64,000 bases of DNA from Bradyrhizobium glycinis (GTDB lineage: Bacteria > Pseudomonadota > Alphaproteobacteria > Rhizobiales > Xanthobacteraceae). The stretch spans positions 620,001 to 684,000 of the forward strand of contig NZ_JACCHQ010000001.1 in the NCBI RefSeq assembly GCF_016031655.1, read 5' to 3'. The notes below the pieces were generated by a model. The model was not told the origin of the DNA and made no database searches. It worked only from the letters and a program-made list of their open reading frames with translations. The stretch's first letter is position 1, and each line of letters opens with the position of its first letter. Of this stretch, positions 8,181 to 16,962 are shown one piece after another. Made by a program: the position numbers and the translations under genes.

Positions 8181-10235
8181 TTAAGACTTGTCGGCGCCGC
8201 TCTTGCCGTCTCCGTGCCGAAGTGCCGATGCCAACCGTGAGAGCGCAGCTTCGACGCGCGCCAGGGTCGGCTTCGGCCATGGCGACGTCGCGATCCACTT
8301 CAGGTCGATCTCACCCGCCGACATCAGTGTTTGGGCAAAATTCTGCGCATCGTCGAGGCGTCCGCTCTCCACGAGTGCGGCAACGAGGACGCGCAGGTTC
8401 ACCTGATTGCTGGGCAATTGCGTCGCAACCCGCGTCGCGTGTTCGATGGCAGATGTGAGGTCGTGCATGGCAAAGTAGGCCTGAGCCGAGATCATCTCGG
8501 CGAACCAGGCGTGCCGGTCTCGCGGCGACAGGCGTAAATTGATGGCTGCATCGCCGAGTGCGTCCGCATATCGTTCGCAGCGGACATGCACGGCAGCCCG
8601 GTATGCGAATGCGAGCGCGAGGTTCGGGGTGAGCTCGATGGCGCGGTCGAGCTGTTTGAGCGCCCCGGCGTGATCGTGCTTGCATTGCGACAGTGTGTAG
8701 CCGCCGACGGCATTGGCGAGCGGATCGGCCGAGTTGCGCTCGAGCGCTCGTTCGGCGAGCGCGCGCGCGGTGTCGAGCTCGTTCGGTGCATTCGCGGACC
8801 ATCCGCGCGCCACGCGCTGCATGTGCCAGATCGCGCTGTAGGACAGCGGCGGAGCCCAATTGGGGCTGAGCATGTGCGCCCGCTCGAAATTGGTTCGCGC
8901 CGTCACGAATGTCGTGTAGTCAGGACTGAACATCTGATCGTAACCGACCAACGCCAGTTGATAGGCGTCGAGGTCGTCTGGTCTCTTCTGCATGGCGCGG
9001 TGAAGCTCCCGGTCGCGGACTTGGGGCGCCAGCGAGCGTATGACCTCGACGGCGATGCGATCCTGCAGGTCGAAGACATCGGCTGCAGTCCCGCTGAGAC
9101 GATCGACGCGGACGACTTCGACCGTTTCGGCGGCAACGAGCTCGGTCGAGATCCGGATCTGATCGCCGGCGCGCTGAATGCTTCCGTGAAGCAGATATTG
9201 CGCATTGAGATCGCGGCCGATGGCACGCAGGTCCGGCGTCTGCGATGCCGGCATCATCGTAGAGCCGCGGGAAATGACGAACAGCTCTTTCAAACCCGAC
9301 AGAGCCTGGACGACGCTGTCGACGATGCCGATCGTGAATTGAGGCTCCAGAGCGGGCGAGAGCGCGCGAAAGGGAAGGACGGCGACCGACGGTCGGCTGA
9401 CGACGGATCCGGTCAGGGCGACAGCGGGTGCCGCTACGGCAGATGGAGCCGGTCGTACGACGGTTTCGGGCTGCTGCTGCCGCAGGCCGGCAATCAAGTC
9501 CTGCGTGAGTTTGTGCGGCTCGATGTCGTAAGCATCTTCGAGTTGGCGCCAGAGGCGCGCATAGATCGCGAGTGCCGCGCCAATGCTTCCAGTCGCGAGA
9601 TGGCTCTTGATGAGAACACGAATGGCCCGCTCGTTCTCGGAATCCAGCCGGTGGATCGCCTTCGCTGCAGCTTCCGCGGTTGCCGTCACGACTGGGTCGG
9701 TCTCACCGGGCAGCAGCCTCGTCAGCGCGTCGATCAGCCGTTCGTGGATCAGAGGCCGCGTCTCTGCGAGCCATTCCGAGAATGCCGGATCGACGCCTTC
9801 CAGGTCGTCGAGGATATCGTCGGTCAGCCGTTCGCGCGTGAGCAGGAGTGGATGGACGATACCGCGCTCGGCATCGGAGATGATCTCGACCAGATCACAG
9901 GTCACTCGTTCGATCTCGAGTTCCACGTGGATCTGGTCTGCGTGGAAGTACGGACAGCCGAGCGCTTTTAGCTCGCGCTGAATCTGGCTTAACGATTGGC
10001 GCAGCGAACCCTTTGCGAGCGGATCTTCCTTCTCGCTCCAGAGCAGCCCGACCAACTTGCTCCTGGGCAACTGGCGTGCGGAGGAGAGCATCATATAGCC
10101 GAGAAGCGCTTGCGCCTTTCGGCCGAGCCCGACCTCTTGCCCGCCCACGGACGCCGAGAATGCTCCGATGATTTTAAGTGTCAGGTGGCGGCGCTCGTCT
10201 GCGCCAACCGCCTCGTTGCTGTTGACTCCGGACAT
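8181..10235 (-). CDS. SARP-like transcriptional regulator: winged helix, BTAD, TolB-like and TPR domains
   Basis: Predicted transcriptional activator. The frame is open from 10403, but the ATG at 10235 (MSGVNSNEAVGADERR) has GGGGGATGGGACGAG just before it and starts the recognisable protein, giving 684 residues. Domains in order: OmpR-type winged helix (about 18-105, LGRKAQALLGYMMLS and LWSEKEDPLAKGSLRQSLSQ), BTAD region (about 105-245), a linker of Ala/Val, a TolB-N-like domain (SVAVLPFRALSP, then LNAQYLLHGSIQRAGDQIRI) and a TPR-rich C-terminus. The same TolB-TPR module is often joined to class III cyclases; here the output is DNA binding. It heads the operon with the PAP2 and glutamic peptidase genes and is the obvious candidate to control it and the divergent gene at 10757. 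Confidence 0.85.
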   Translation of the reverse strand: MSGVNSNEAVGADERRHLTLKIIGAFSASVGGQEVGLGRKAQALLGYMMLSSARQLPRSKLVGLLWSEKEDPLAKGSLRQSLSQIQRELKALGCPYFHADQIHVELEIERVTCDLVEIISDAERGIVHPLLLTRERLTDDILDDLEGVDPAFSEWLAETRPLIHERLIDALTRLLPGETDPVVTATAEAAAKAIHRLDSENERAIRVLIKSHLATGSIGAALAIYARLWRQLEDAYDIEPHKLTQDLIAGLRQQQPETVVRPAPSAVAAPAVALTGSVVSRPSVAVLPFRALSPALEPQFTIGIVDSVVQALSGLKELFVISRGSTMMPASQTPDLRAIGRDLNAQYLLHGSIQRAGDQIRISTELVAAETVEVVRVDRLSGTAADVFDLQDRIAVEVIRSLAPQVRDRELHRAMQKRPDDLDAYQLALVGYDQMFSPDYTTFVTARTNFERAHMLSPNWAPPLSYSAIWHMQRVARGWSANAPNELDTARALAERALERNSADPLANAVGGYTLSQCKHDHAGALKQLDRAIELTPNLALAFAYRAAVHVRCERYADALGDAAINLRLSPRDRHAWFAEMISAQAYFAMHDLTSAIEHATRVATQLPSNQVNLRVLVAALVESGRLDDAQNFAQTLMSAGEIDLKWIATSPWPKPTLARVEAALSRLASALRHGDGKSGADKS

Positions 10236-10756
10236 CTCGTCCCATCCCCCGTCGATGGTCTCGACGACAGTGTAGGAGGGCAGGTTCCGGGTGGCCAGAC
10301 TTGGCAGAATGCAGACGATCGGTTCGCGCGGTCTGCGAAGCCAATGACAGGTGAGCTCAGGAATACAGCCCGCCGGATCTAACGCAATTCGGGAATGGTA
10401 CATCTCGGGTCGTCAGATGGTCAAGGGTTGCGGAATGATTGAAATGCGACTTGCGGGCGGAATGAAAAATGGCTCATCACTTCGAGCCGACGGGCGTGAA
10501 ATCAGCGTGAATCGGCGGATATTCGGCGGCATGCGGGGGCATTCGCCGCGTCGTCGACAACTCACGCGCGAGCTCGATCCGACTTGTTCGCCTTGTCCGA
10601 CGTATCGCCCGCGGCAGGATCGTGTGGCGGCAAATCGCGTGTGATCGCAGCAGCGTGTTGGCGCGCACCGGATTCACGGGCCATTCACGATCTGCGTCCA
10701 CCTATGTTTCGTTCACGACCGAAGGGTCGCGCAACTAGGCAAGGGAGAGGCGTATC
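10236..10756. other. Divergent intergenic region with candidate SARP heptamer repeats
   Basis: 521 bp between the BTAD regulator and the unknown gene at 10757. Most of it shows no gene with convincing codon use. Near its right end are two identical heptamers ATTCACG at 10672-10678 and 10683-10689, and a related GTTCACG at 10711-10717. A possible -10 for the plus-strand gene is TATGTT at 10703. The minus-strand regulator frame is open as far as 10403, so a longer regulator cannot be excluded. Confidence 0.5.
10672..10689 (+). promoter_or_regulatory. Candidate SARP-type operator: direct heptamers at 11-bp period
   Basis: ATTCACG-GGCC-ATTCACG: two exact 7-bp repeats with a 4-bp spacer, one helical turn apart, 68 bp before the start codon of the unknown gene at 10757. 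Streptomyces SARP proteins bind heptamer direct repeats with just this spacing, and the neighbouring gene encodes a SARP-like DNA-binding domain. Assignment to that regulator is inference. Confidence 0.45.
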
Positions 10757-11077
10757 ATGACAGTCCTGCTGAGAAACACTTTCAGAGCCTGGATCGATCG
10801 CGCGCCCGGCGCGCCGCCCAAGCTGATCATGACGGGAGATGTGCGGGTGCCGACCAACGGCTGGCAAGCCCGGCTGACAAAGCGCTCGCCGCAAGGGATC
10901 AATCCGAAGATCCTGATCCTCGACGTGAATGCACAGGAGCCGAGCGGCGAGGCCCCGCAGGAGATCACGACGATCCCGCTTCGCTACGAGGAAAGTCCGC
11001 CGCAGGACGAATACGGCCAGGTGATGATTACGAACGGCAAAGGCGAGATCGTCGTCCACATCGCCCGCCCGTATTGA
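10757..11077 (+). CDS. Hypothetical protein, 106 residues, probably beta-rich
   Basis: Function not recognised. Starts at ATG 10757 behind GGGAGAGG. The sequence has no signal peptide or membrane segment; alternating hydrophobic stretches (KLIMTGDVRVPTNGW, KILILDVNA, GEIVVHIARPY) and many prolines and glycines suggest a small beta-sandwich or barrel. It is transcribed divergently from the BTAD-PAP2-glutamic peptidase operon and lies directly behind the heptamer direct repeats, so it is the best candidate target of that regulator. A role linked to the peptidase (for example substrate, chaperone or inhibitor) is possible but unsupported. Confidence 0.7.
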   Translation: MTVLLRNTFRAWIDRAPGAPPKLIMTGDVRVPTNGWQARLTKRSPQGINPKILILDVNAQEPSGEAPQEITTIPLRYEESPPQDEYGQVMITNGKGEIVVHIARPY

Positions 11078-11407
11078 TAACGTGCTCTGGCCGGAATGGT
11101 CATTTCCGATCCGGCCGTTGCGGGCACGTCCCGTGCACCACTGAGATCTCCGAGGCGAGTGTCCAAGCGCGGTGCTGCCAACAGGCGCTCCCCGCTTAGA
11201 ACCATGCCTTGAAAAAGCCTGTGCGAAACGACCAGGACGATCTCGCTCGGGCGTGAACGCAGCGAGAACAAGCGACGATGTTCACAGAAGGACTGGACCG
11301 CGAAGATCAGCGCGGCTATATGAGCGGCCTGCAAGCCGCTGATTTGCAAAATTTCAGCCAGCCTTGCAGAAATCCCGAAGAATGCTTAGTAATTTCAAGC
11401 GCTTCGG
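11078..11407. other. Intergenic region between unknown gene and tRNA-Gln
   Basis: 330 bp with no convincing gene. A hairpin with 7-bp arms GGCCGGA (11089-11095) and TCCGGCC (11110-11116) lies 12 bp after the stop at 11077 but lacks a T run, so it is a weak terminator candidate. The rest presumably holds the tRNA promoter; I see no distinct consensus. Confidence 0.35.
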
Positions 11408-11481
11408 TGGGGAATGGTGTAACGGTAGCACAACAGACTCTGACTCTGTTTGTCTTGGTTCGAATCCAGGTTCCCCAGCCA
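11408..11481 (+). tRNA. tRNA-Gln (anticodon CUG)
   Basis: 74-nt cloverleaf. Acceptor arms TGGGGAA (11408-11414) and TTCCCCA (11471-11477) pair fully, followed by discriminator G and an encoded CCA. The anticodon arm is ACAGA-CTCTGAC-TCTGT, giving anticodon CUG, which reads CAG glutamine codons. The T arm contains GGTTCGAATCC. No integrase or attachment-like duplication is seen next to it. Confidence 0.96.
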
Positions 11482-11649
11482 GTTCCGGGCACTTTTCCAA
11501 AGGTATGGTTCCGGTCCTTGAGCAGGATGGCAGGTTGATGGGCCGCCTCGCTGCTCGCGACGGTTTGCCTCACGTCGTACTCTCGTTCCCAAGTCGGGTC
11601 GCGGCACGCTCCATCGTCCTTGGGCTGGACAACCCAAGGAGATCCGCAA

Positions 11650-12012
11650 ATGCCCTATGTCGATGGTTTCGTTCTCGCCGTGCCGAAGGACAATCTCGAG
11701 GCCTACAAGGCGATGGCGACGACCGCCTGCGCCATCTGGATGGAGCACGGCGCGCTCGATTATGTCGAATGCATCGGTGATGACGTTCCCTATGGAGAGC
11801 TCACCTCGTTCCCGCGTGCGGTGATCGCGAAGGAGGACGAGATCGTGGTGTTCGCCTGGATCGTCTATCGGAACCGCGAGAGCCGCGATGCCATCAACAA
11901 GAAGGTGATGGCGGATCCGCGGCTAAAAATGGAAGGCATGCCTTTCGACGGCAAGCGCATGATCTATGGCGGCTTCACGACGCTGCTCCGGGCGAGCGAC
12001 ATCGCGACATGA
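11650..12012 (+). CDS. DUF1428 family protein
   Basis: 120 residues, family function unknown; related to small ferredoxin-like alpha/beta-barrel dimers. The start at 11650 (MPYVDGFVLAVPKDNLEAY) is chosen because AAGGAG lies nine bases upstream and the family begins MxYVDGFV; an in-frame ATG 30 bases upstream has no such signal. Family marks are ECIGDDVPYG, the long central VVFAWIVYRNRESRD, and the end GKRMIYGGFTTLL. It stands alone between the tRNA and the convergent ialB-like gene. Confidence 0.85.
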   Translation: MPYVDGFVLAVPKDNLEAYKAMATTACAIWMEHGALDYVECIGDDVPYGELTSFPRAVIAKEDEIVVFAWIVYRNRESRDAINKKVMADPRLKMEGMPFDGKRMIYGGFTTLLRASDIAT

Positions 12013-12022
12013 GGCGCACCGG

Positions 12023-12601
12023 TTACTTGATCTTGTCGTATGCCGCCGCGAAATCGCCCAGCGGCATCGGGATCGCGATCGTTTCCTTGGCCATGTTCTG
12101 GAAGGAGACCTTCAGCTGCTTGCCCGACCGCAACGCTGCGAGCAGGTCCGCTGCGATCGGCGTCGAGGCGTAGCAGCCGCGGTTCTCGCAAGTCTGGATC
12201 TGGAGGTCGGCCGTCTTGCCTTCGTCGACCTGGAGCTTGGCGCCGACGGGAAGATTGAGGCCGAGCGGCAATTGCAGCAGCGCGATCGGCGTGCGGGTGT
12301 CGGGCGCGATGCGGATGTTGATCAGGACGACGGTCTGGCCGGTCTTGGTCAGCACCGCGTTCTGCTCCATCGCGCATTCGAGCGGCGCGTCACGGCTTGC
12401 GCTGGTGCAGCGGACGATCCAGCCGGGCTGTCCGGAAGCACCGTCAGCCTGCGCCTGTGTCGGGGCAGGCGCAGGCTGTGCGGCCGGCGCGGGCGCGGCG
12501 TTCTTCTTGGTGCCCTGCTGGGCGTGTGCTGCGCCTGCTGACAAAAGGACAGCAGCGGCCAGGGCGACAAGTCTGGATTGCATAGGCATGGGAAACCGCA
12601 T
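12023..12601 (-). CDS. Invasion-associated locus B (IalB) family protein
   Basis: Secreted periplasmic or surface protein of unknown molecular function, named after a Bartonella factor but common in free-living relatives. 192 residues: signal peptide (about 1-28, ending AAGAAHAQQ), a Pro/Ala-rich linker (about 35-58) and the IalB domain from GWIVRCTS. Two cysteine pairs are visible (VRCTSASRDAPLEC and QTCENRGCYAS), a layout typical of the family. Start could be the Met at residue 5 or 7 instead. It follows the second RND operon on the same strand after 48 bp. Confidence 0.85.
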   Translation of the reverse strand: MRFPMPMQSRLVALAAAVLLSAGAAHAQQGTKKNAAPAPAAQPAPAPTQAQADGASGQPGWIVRCTSASRDAPLECAMEQNAVLTKTGQTVVLINIRIAPDTRTPIALLQLPLGLNLPVGAKLQVDEGKTADLQIQTCENRGCYASTPIAADLLAALRSGKQLKVSFQNMAKETIAIPMPLGDFAAAYDKIK

Positions 12602-12649
12602 TCGCGAACCGGGGTCTCGCTGTAGCGTCGCGGCAGGCGCGGCGCAAGC

Positions 12650-15600
12650 TTACTCGGCTGCTTCCTTGACGCTGCCGTGCTCGGGCGTCTGCTGGCCTTC
12701 GTCGTCCGCACGGCCCCAAGTCGAGAACCAGTTGTTGAGCTTGTCGAGGTAGAGATAGACGACCGGCGTGGTGAACAGCGTCAGCGCCTGGCTGACGATC
12801 AGGCCGCCGACCATCGCATAGCCGAGCGGCTGGCGGATTTCGGCGCCGGTGCCGTGGCCGAGCATGAGGGGCACGCCGCCGAGCAGGGCCGCCATCGTCG
12901 TCATCATGATCGGACGGAAGCGCAGCAGCGCGGCCTGACGGATCGATTCCTCCGGCGTCTTGTGCTCGTCGCGCTCGGCGGCAATGGCGAAGTCCACCAT
13001 CATGATGCCGTTCTTCTTCACGATGCCGATCAAGAGGATGATGCCGATCAGCGCGATCAGGCTGAAGTCGAATCCGGCCGCCATCAGGATCGCGAGCGCG
13101 CCGACGCCGGCCGAAGGCAGCGTCGACAGGATCGTGATCGGATGGATGTAGCTCTCGTAGAGAATGCCGAGGATCAGATAGACCACGACCAGCGCGGCGA
13201 GGATCAAGAGCGGCACGGTGCCGAGCGACTGCTGGAACGCCTGTGCGGTGCCCTGGAAGCTCGAATTCAGCGTGGGCGGCGTACCGAGCTCCGCCATCGC
13301 TTTCTGCACGGCCTCGGTGGCCTGGCCGAGCGCGACGCCTTGCGCGAGATTGAAGCTGATTGTGATCGACGGGAACTGACCCTGATGGCTGATCGACAGC
13401 GGGCGGACCGGATCGGTGGTCCAGCTCGCGAAGGTCGACAGCGGCACCTGGTCGCCGGTCAGCGGCGATCTCAGATAGAGCTTGTTCAGCGTCTCGAGAT
13501 CGCCCTGCATCTCCGGCAGGACTTCCAGGATCACCTTGTAGGTGTTGAGCTGCGTGAAATATTGCGTGACCTGCCGCTGTCCGAAGGCATCATACAGCGT
13601 GTCGTCGATCAGCTGGGGCTGGATGCCGTAGCGGGCGGCGGTGTCGCGGTTGATCTTGAGCTGGACCGTCGTGCCCTGCGTCTGCTGGTCGGTCGCGACG
13701 TCGCGCAGCTCCGGCAACGTCTGCATCTTGGCGAGGATCTTCGGCGCCCATTCGTTGAGCTCGGCTAGATCCGCGTCCTGCAGGGTGAACTCGAACTGCG
13801 TGCGCGTCGGCCGGCCGCCGAGCCGGACGTCCTGGGCCGCCTGCATGTAGAGGCGCGCGCCCGGCACTTTCTCGAGCTTCGGACGCAGCCGCGCGATGAT
13901 CTGCTGAGCGGACGCCTCCCGCTCGTTGCGCGGCTTGAGCGTGATGAACATGTTGCCGTTGTTGCCGGCGCGGCCGCTGCCGCCGATGTTCATCGCGATC
14001 GTGGCGACGTCGGGGTCTTCCATCACGATCTTGCCGAGCTCGACCTGGCGGCGCTGCATCTCCTTAAACGAAATGTCCTGCGAGGCTTCGGAGGTGGCCG
14101 TGATCAGGCCGACGTCCTGCTGCGGGAAGAAGCCCTTTGGGATCAGCACGAACAGGTAGATCGACAGGCCGAGCGTGACGAAGAAGATCGCAAGCGTGGT
14201 GCGCCGCCAGGCCAGGGCATGGTCGAGCACGTATTCATAGCCGCGCAGCATGCCGTCGAAGGCGCGCTCGCTCCACTGATAGAGCTTGCCGTGGGTGACC
14301 TCGCCATGGGCGCGCAGGAAGCGGGAGGCCATCATCGGCGTCAGCGTCAGCGACACGAACATCGAGACAAAGATCGTCATCGCCAGCACCACGGCGAATT
14401 CGCGGAACAGGCGCCCGATGATGCCGCCCATCAGGAGCAGCGGGATCAGCACCGCGACTAGCGAGATGCTGATGGAGACGATGGTGAAGCCGATTTCCTT
14501 GGAGCCCTTGAAGGCGGCTTCCATCGGCGAGTCGCCTTCCTCGATGTAGCGCGTGATATTCTCGAGCATCACGATGGCGTCGTCGACCACGAAACCGACC
14601 GCGATGGTGAGCGCCATCAGCGACAGATTGTCGAGCGAATAGCCGACCGGCCACATCAGGGCGCACGCGCCCAGCAGCGCCAGCGGAACCGTGACGGTAG
14701 GAATGACCGTGGCCCAGAAGCTTCGCAGGAAGATGAATATGACCATGACCACGAGGGCGATGGTCAGCAGCAGCGTGAACTGGACATCCTCGACCGCGGC
14801 GCGGATGGTCGTGGTACGGTCGCTGATGAGCTCGATCTTGATCGCGGGCGGGATCGCTGCAACGAGGCGGGGCAGGGTCGCCTTGATCCGGTCCACCGTT
14901 TCGATGACATTGGCGCCGGGTTGCTTGAAGATCACCAGGAACACGCCGCGCTTGCCGTTGGCCCAGGCCGCCTGCTTGGCGTCTTCGGCGGCGCTGACCG
15001 CCTGGCCGATATCGCGGATACGCAACGGAGCGCCGTTGCGATAGGCGATGATGACGTCGTTCCAGTCCTGCGCCTGCGTGAGCTGGTCGTTGGCGTAGAG
15101 CGTATAGGCCCGCTTCTCGCCGTCGATATTGCCCTTGGGGCTGTCGACCGTAGCGATCGCGATCTGGCTGCGGATGTCCTCCATGGACAGGCCCTTGGCG
15201 ACCAGCTTTGCGGGATCGACCTGAATGCGGATGGAGGGTTTCTGCTGGCCGCCGATGAAGACCTGGGCGACGCCCGAGAGCTGGCTGATCTGCTGAGCGA
15301 GCTGGGCGTCGACCGCGTCGCTGACGGTCGTCAGCGGCAGCGTCTCCGATGTCGCCGACAACAGCAGGATCGGCGCGTCGGCGGGGTTGACCTTGCGGTA
15401 GTTCGGGGGCGACGGCAGGTTCTTCGGCAACTGGCCGCTGGCCGCGTTGATGGCGCCCTGCACGTCGTTTGCGGCGCCGTCGATGTTGCGGTTGAGGTCG
15501 AACTGGATGGTGATCGACGTCGTGCCGAGATAGCTCGTCGAGGTCATCTGCGCGATGCCCGGAATCTGGGCGAATTGCCGCTCGAGCGGCTGCGCCACGG

Positions 15601-15793
15601 ACGAAGCCATCGTTTCAGGGCTGCCGCCGGGCAGGTTGGCGCTGATCTGGATGGTCGGGAAGTCCACCTGCGGCAGGGGCGCGACCGGAAGCAGGGGATA
15701 GGCGACCAGGCCGACGAAGAGAATGCCGGCCATCAGCAGCGAGGTGCCGATGGGATATCGGATGAAAGGTGCCGAAATCCCGCCCTCGGTCAT
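12650..15793 (-). CDS. RND multidrug efflux permease, MdtC/MuxC-like
   Basis: Inner-membrane proton antiporter of a tripartite pump. 1047 residues, full length for the HAE1 family. It starts MTEGGISAPFIRYPIGTSLL, the MdtB/MdtC type of N-terminus, and has the helix-4 acidic pair in AVGFVVDDAIVMLENITRYI and the second-half motif GIVKKNGIMMVDFAI. The start codon overlaps the stop of the adaptor gene by ATGA. E. coli MdtABC uses two permeases, whereas only one is present here, so it probably works as a homotrimer. No outer-membrane channel gene is adjacent. Confidence 0.94.
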   Translation of the reverse strand: MTEGGISAPFIRYPIGTSLLMAGILFVGLVAYPLLPVAPLPQVDFPTIQISANLPGGSPETMASSVAQPLERQFAQIPGIAQMTSTSYLGTTSITIQFDLNRNIDGAANDVQGAINAASGQLPKNLPSPPNYRKVNPADAPILLLSATSETLPLTTVSDAVDAQLAQQISQLSGVAQVFIGGQQKPSIRIQVDPAKLVAKGLSMEDIRSQIAIATVDSPKGNIDGEKRAYTLYANDQLTQAQDWNDVIIAYRNGAPLRIRDIGQAVSAAEDAKQAAWANGKRGVFLVIFKQPGANVIETVDRIKATLPRLVAAIPPAIKIELISDRTTTIRAAVEDVQFTLLLTIALVVMVIFIFLRSFWATVIPTVTVPLALLGACALMWPVGYSLDNLSLMALTIAVGFVVDDAIVMLENITRYIEEGDSPMEAAFKGSKEIGFTIVSISISLVAVLIPLLLMGGIIGRLFREFAVVLAMTIFVSMFVSLTLTPMMASRFLRAHGEVTHGKLYQWSERAFDGMLRGYEYVLDHALAWRRTTLAIFFVTLGLSIYLFVLIPKGFFPQQDVGLITATSEASQDISFKEMQRRQVELGKIVMEDPDVATIAMNIGGSGRAGNNGNMFITLKPRNEREASAQQIIARLRPKLEKVPGARLYMQAAQDVRLGGRPTRTQFEFTLQDADLAELNEWAPKILAKMQTLPELRDVATDQQTQGTTVQLKINRDTAARYGIQPQLIDDTLYDAFGQRQVTQYFTQLNTYKVILEVLPEMQGDLETLNKLYLRSPLTGDQVPLSTFASWTTDPVRPLSISHQGQFPSITISFNLAQGVALGQATEAVQKAMAELGTPPTLNSSFQGTAQAFQQSLGTVPLLILAALVVVYLILGILYESYIHPITILSTLPSAGVGALAILMAAGFDFSLIALIGIILLIGIVKKNGIMMVDFAIAAERDEHKTPEESIRQAALLRFRPIMMTTMAALLGGVPLMLGHGTGAEIRQPLGYAMVGGLIVSQALTLFTTPVVYLYLDKLNNWFSTWGRADDEGQQTPEHGSVKEAAE

Positions 15794-16962
15794 TGCTGTC
15801 GTACCTTGTTCTGGGCCGGATCCGAGCTTGCCACCGCCGTCGACACCAAGCTTCCGGGCTGGACCTTGAACTGTCCGCCGACGATCACCTGCTGGCCGGG
15901 GCTCAATCCTTCCTCGATGACCGAACGCCCGTCGATGCCGTAGCTGACCTTGACCTTGTGCAGCTCGGCCTTGTTGTCCTGATTGACCGTATAGGCGTAG
16001 AGCCCGTTGGTGGAGTGCTGGACCGCGTCATCCGGAACAACGGTCGCATCCTTCAGCGTTCGCACCAGGAGTCGCGTCGAGACCGATTGGCCAGGCCACA
16101 GCGTTCTTTCCTTGTTGTCGAACACCGCTTTGAGCCGGATCGTGCCGCTGCTCGTGTCGACCTGGTTGTTGATCACGGCGAGCTTGCCCTCGGCCAGCGT
16201 CTTCTTGCCGTCGGTGGTGAAGGCGATCACCTTGAGCGCGCCGGCCTTCTGGCCCTCGCCGATATAGGGGAGCTGGTCTTCCGGCGCGGTGAAGATCACC
16301 GCGATCGGCTCGATCTGCGAGATCGTGACGATGGCGGTCTGCGACGAAGCGTTGACGATGTTGCCGATGTCGACCTGACGCAGGCCTGCAACGCCGGTGA
16401 TCGGCGCCTTGATCTGGGTGTAATCGAGCTGGGTTTGGGCGTTGGAGATCGCGGCATCATCGGCGGCGATCTGGGCGGTGAGCTGAGCGACGGTGGACCG
16501 CTGCGTGTCGACGCGTTGGGCGGTGGCGAATTCGCCGAGCTTCGTGGCGCGCTGGAGCTCGAGATTAGCGTTGGCGAGACTGGCCTCGTCCTGCGCCTTC
16601 TTGGCCTTGGCCTGGTCAAGTGTGGCCTGATAGGGGCGGGGATCGATCGAAACCAGGAGATCGCCCTGCTTGACGATCTGGCCTTCGCTAAATTCGAGCT
16701 TGTCGATCTGGCCATCCACACGGGTTCGCACCTGGACCGTGTTGAAGCCCTGAACCGTGCCGAGACCGGTGAGATAGACTGGAAAGTCGGTCTTCTGAAC
16801 CGGCGCAACGCTGACGGGGATGGCGGACGGGCGAGGCGGACCCTTTTGTGCGGTCTGGGTTTTTCCAGCCTCGGCCACGCCGAACTTCTGCCAACTATAA
16901 TAGCCCGCGGCAGCCACGGCCGCGATGATCAAAAGCCAAAGGATCGGCCGGGACTTGGTCAT
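15790..16962 (-). CDS. RND efflux periplasmic adaptor, MdtA-like
   Basis: Membrane fusion protein partner of the permease that follows with a 4-bp overlap. 390 residues: N-terminal membrane anchor (about 7-22, ILWLLIIAAVAAAGYYS), first lipoyl half with VQVRTRVDGQIDKLEF near 75-90, helical hairpin of about 110-165, second lipoyl half (DYTQIKAPITGVAGLRQVD) and beta-barrel. MdtA-type wording such as VYLTGLGTVQGFNTVQVRTR supports the assignment. No regulator gene adjoins this operon; an AT-rich palindrome lies in the upstream region. Confidence 0.93.
   Translation of the reverse strand: MTKSRPILWLLIIAAVAAAGYYSWQKFGVAEAGKTQTAQKGPPRPSAIPVSVAPVQKTDFPVYLTGLGTVQGFNTVQVRTRVDGQIDKLEFSEGQIVKQGDLLVSIDPRPYQATLDQAKAKKAQDEASLANANLELQRATKLGEFATAQRVDTQRSTVAQLTAQIAADDAAISNAQTQLDYTQIKAPITGVAGLRQVDIGNIVNASSQTAIVTISQIEPIAVIFTAPEDQLPYIGEGQKAGALKVIAFTTDGKKTLAEGKLAVINNQVDTSSGTIRLKAVFDNKERTLWPGQSVSTRLLVRTLKDATVVPDDAVQHSTNGLYAYTVNQDNKAELHKVKVSYGIDGRSVIEEGLSPGQQVIVGGQFKVQPGSLVSTAVASSDPAQNKVRQQ

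Noticed and set aside
10236..10403. N-terminal extension of the BTAD regulator to 10403
   Set aside because: The extra 56 residues contain no recognised domain and the ATG at 10235 has the better ribosome site and begins the normal winged-helix lead-in; the longer form is possible but not favoured.
11089..11116. Hairpin after the unknown gene at 10757 as a rho-independent terminator
   Set aside because: The 7-bp stem is present, but the following bases are GTTGCGGG, not a T run.
11408..11481. tRNA-Gln as an island attachment site
   Set aside because: No integrase gene, no direct repeat of the tRNA 3' end in the flanks, and no change in gene character on either side.
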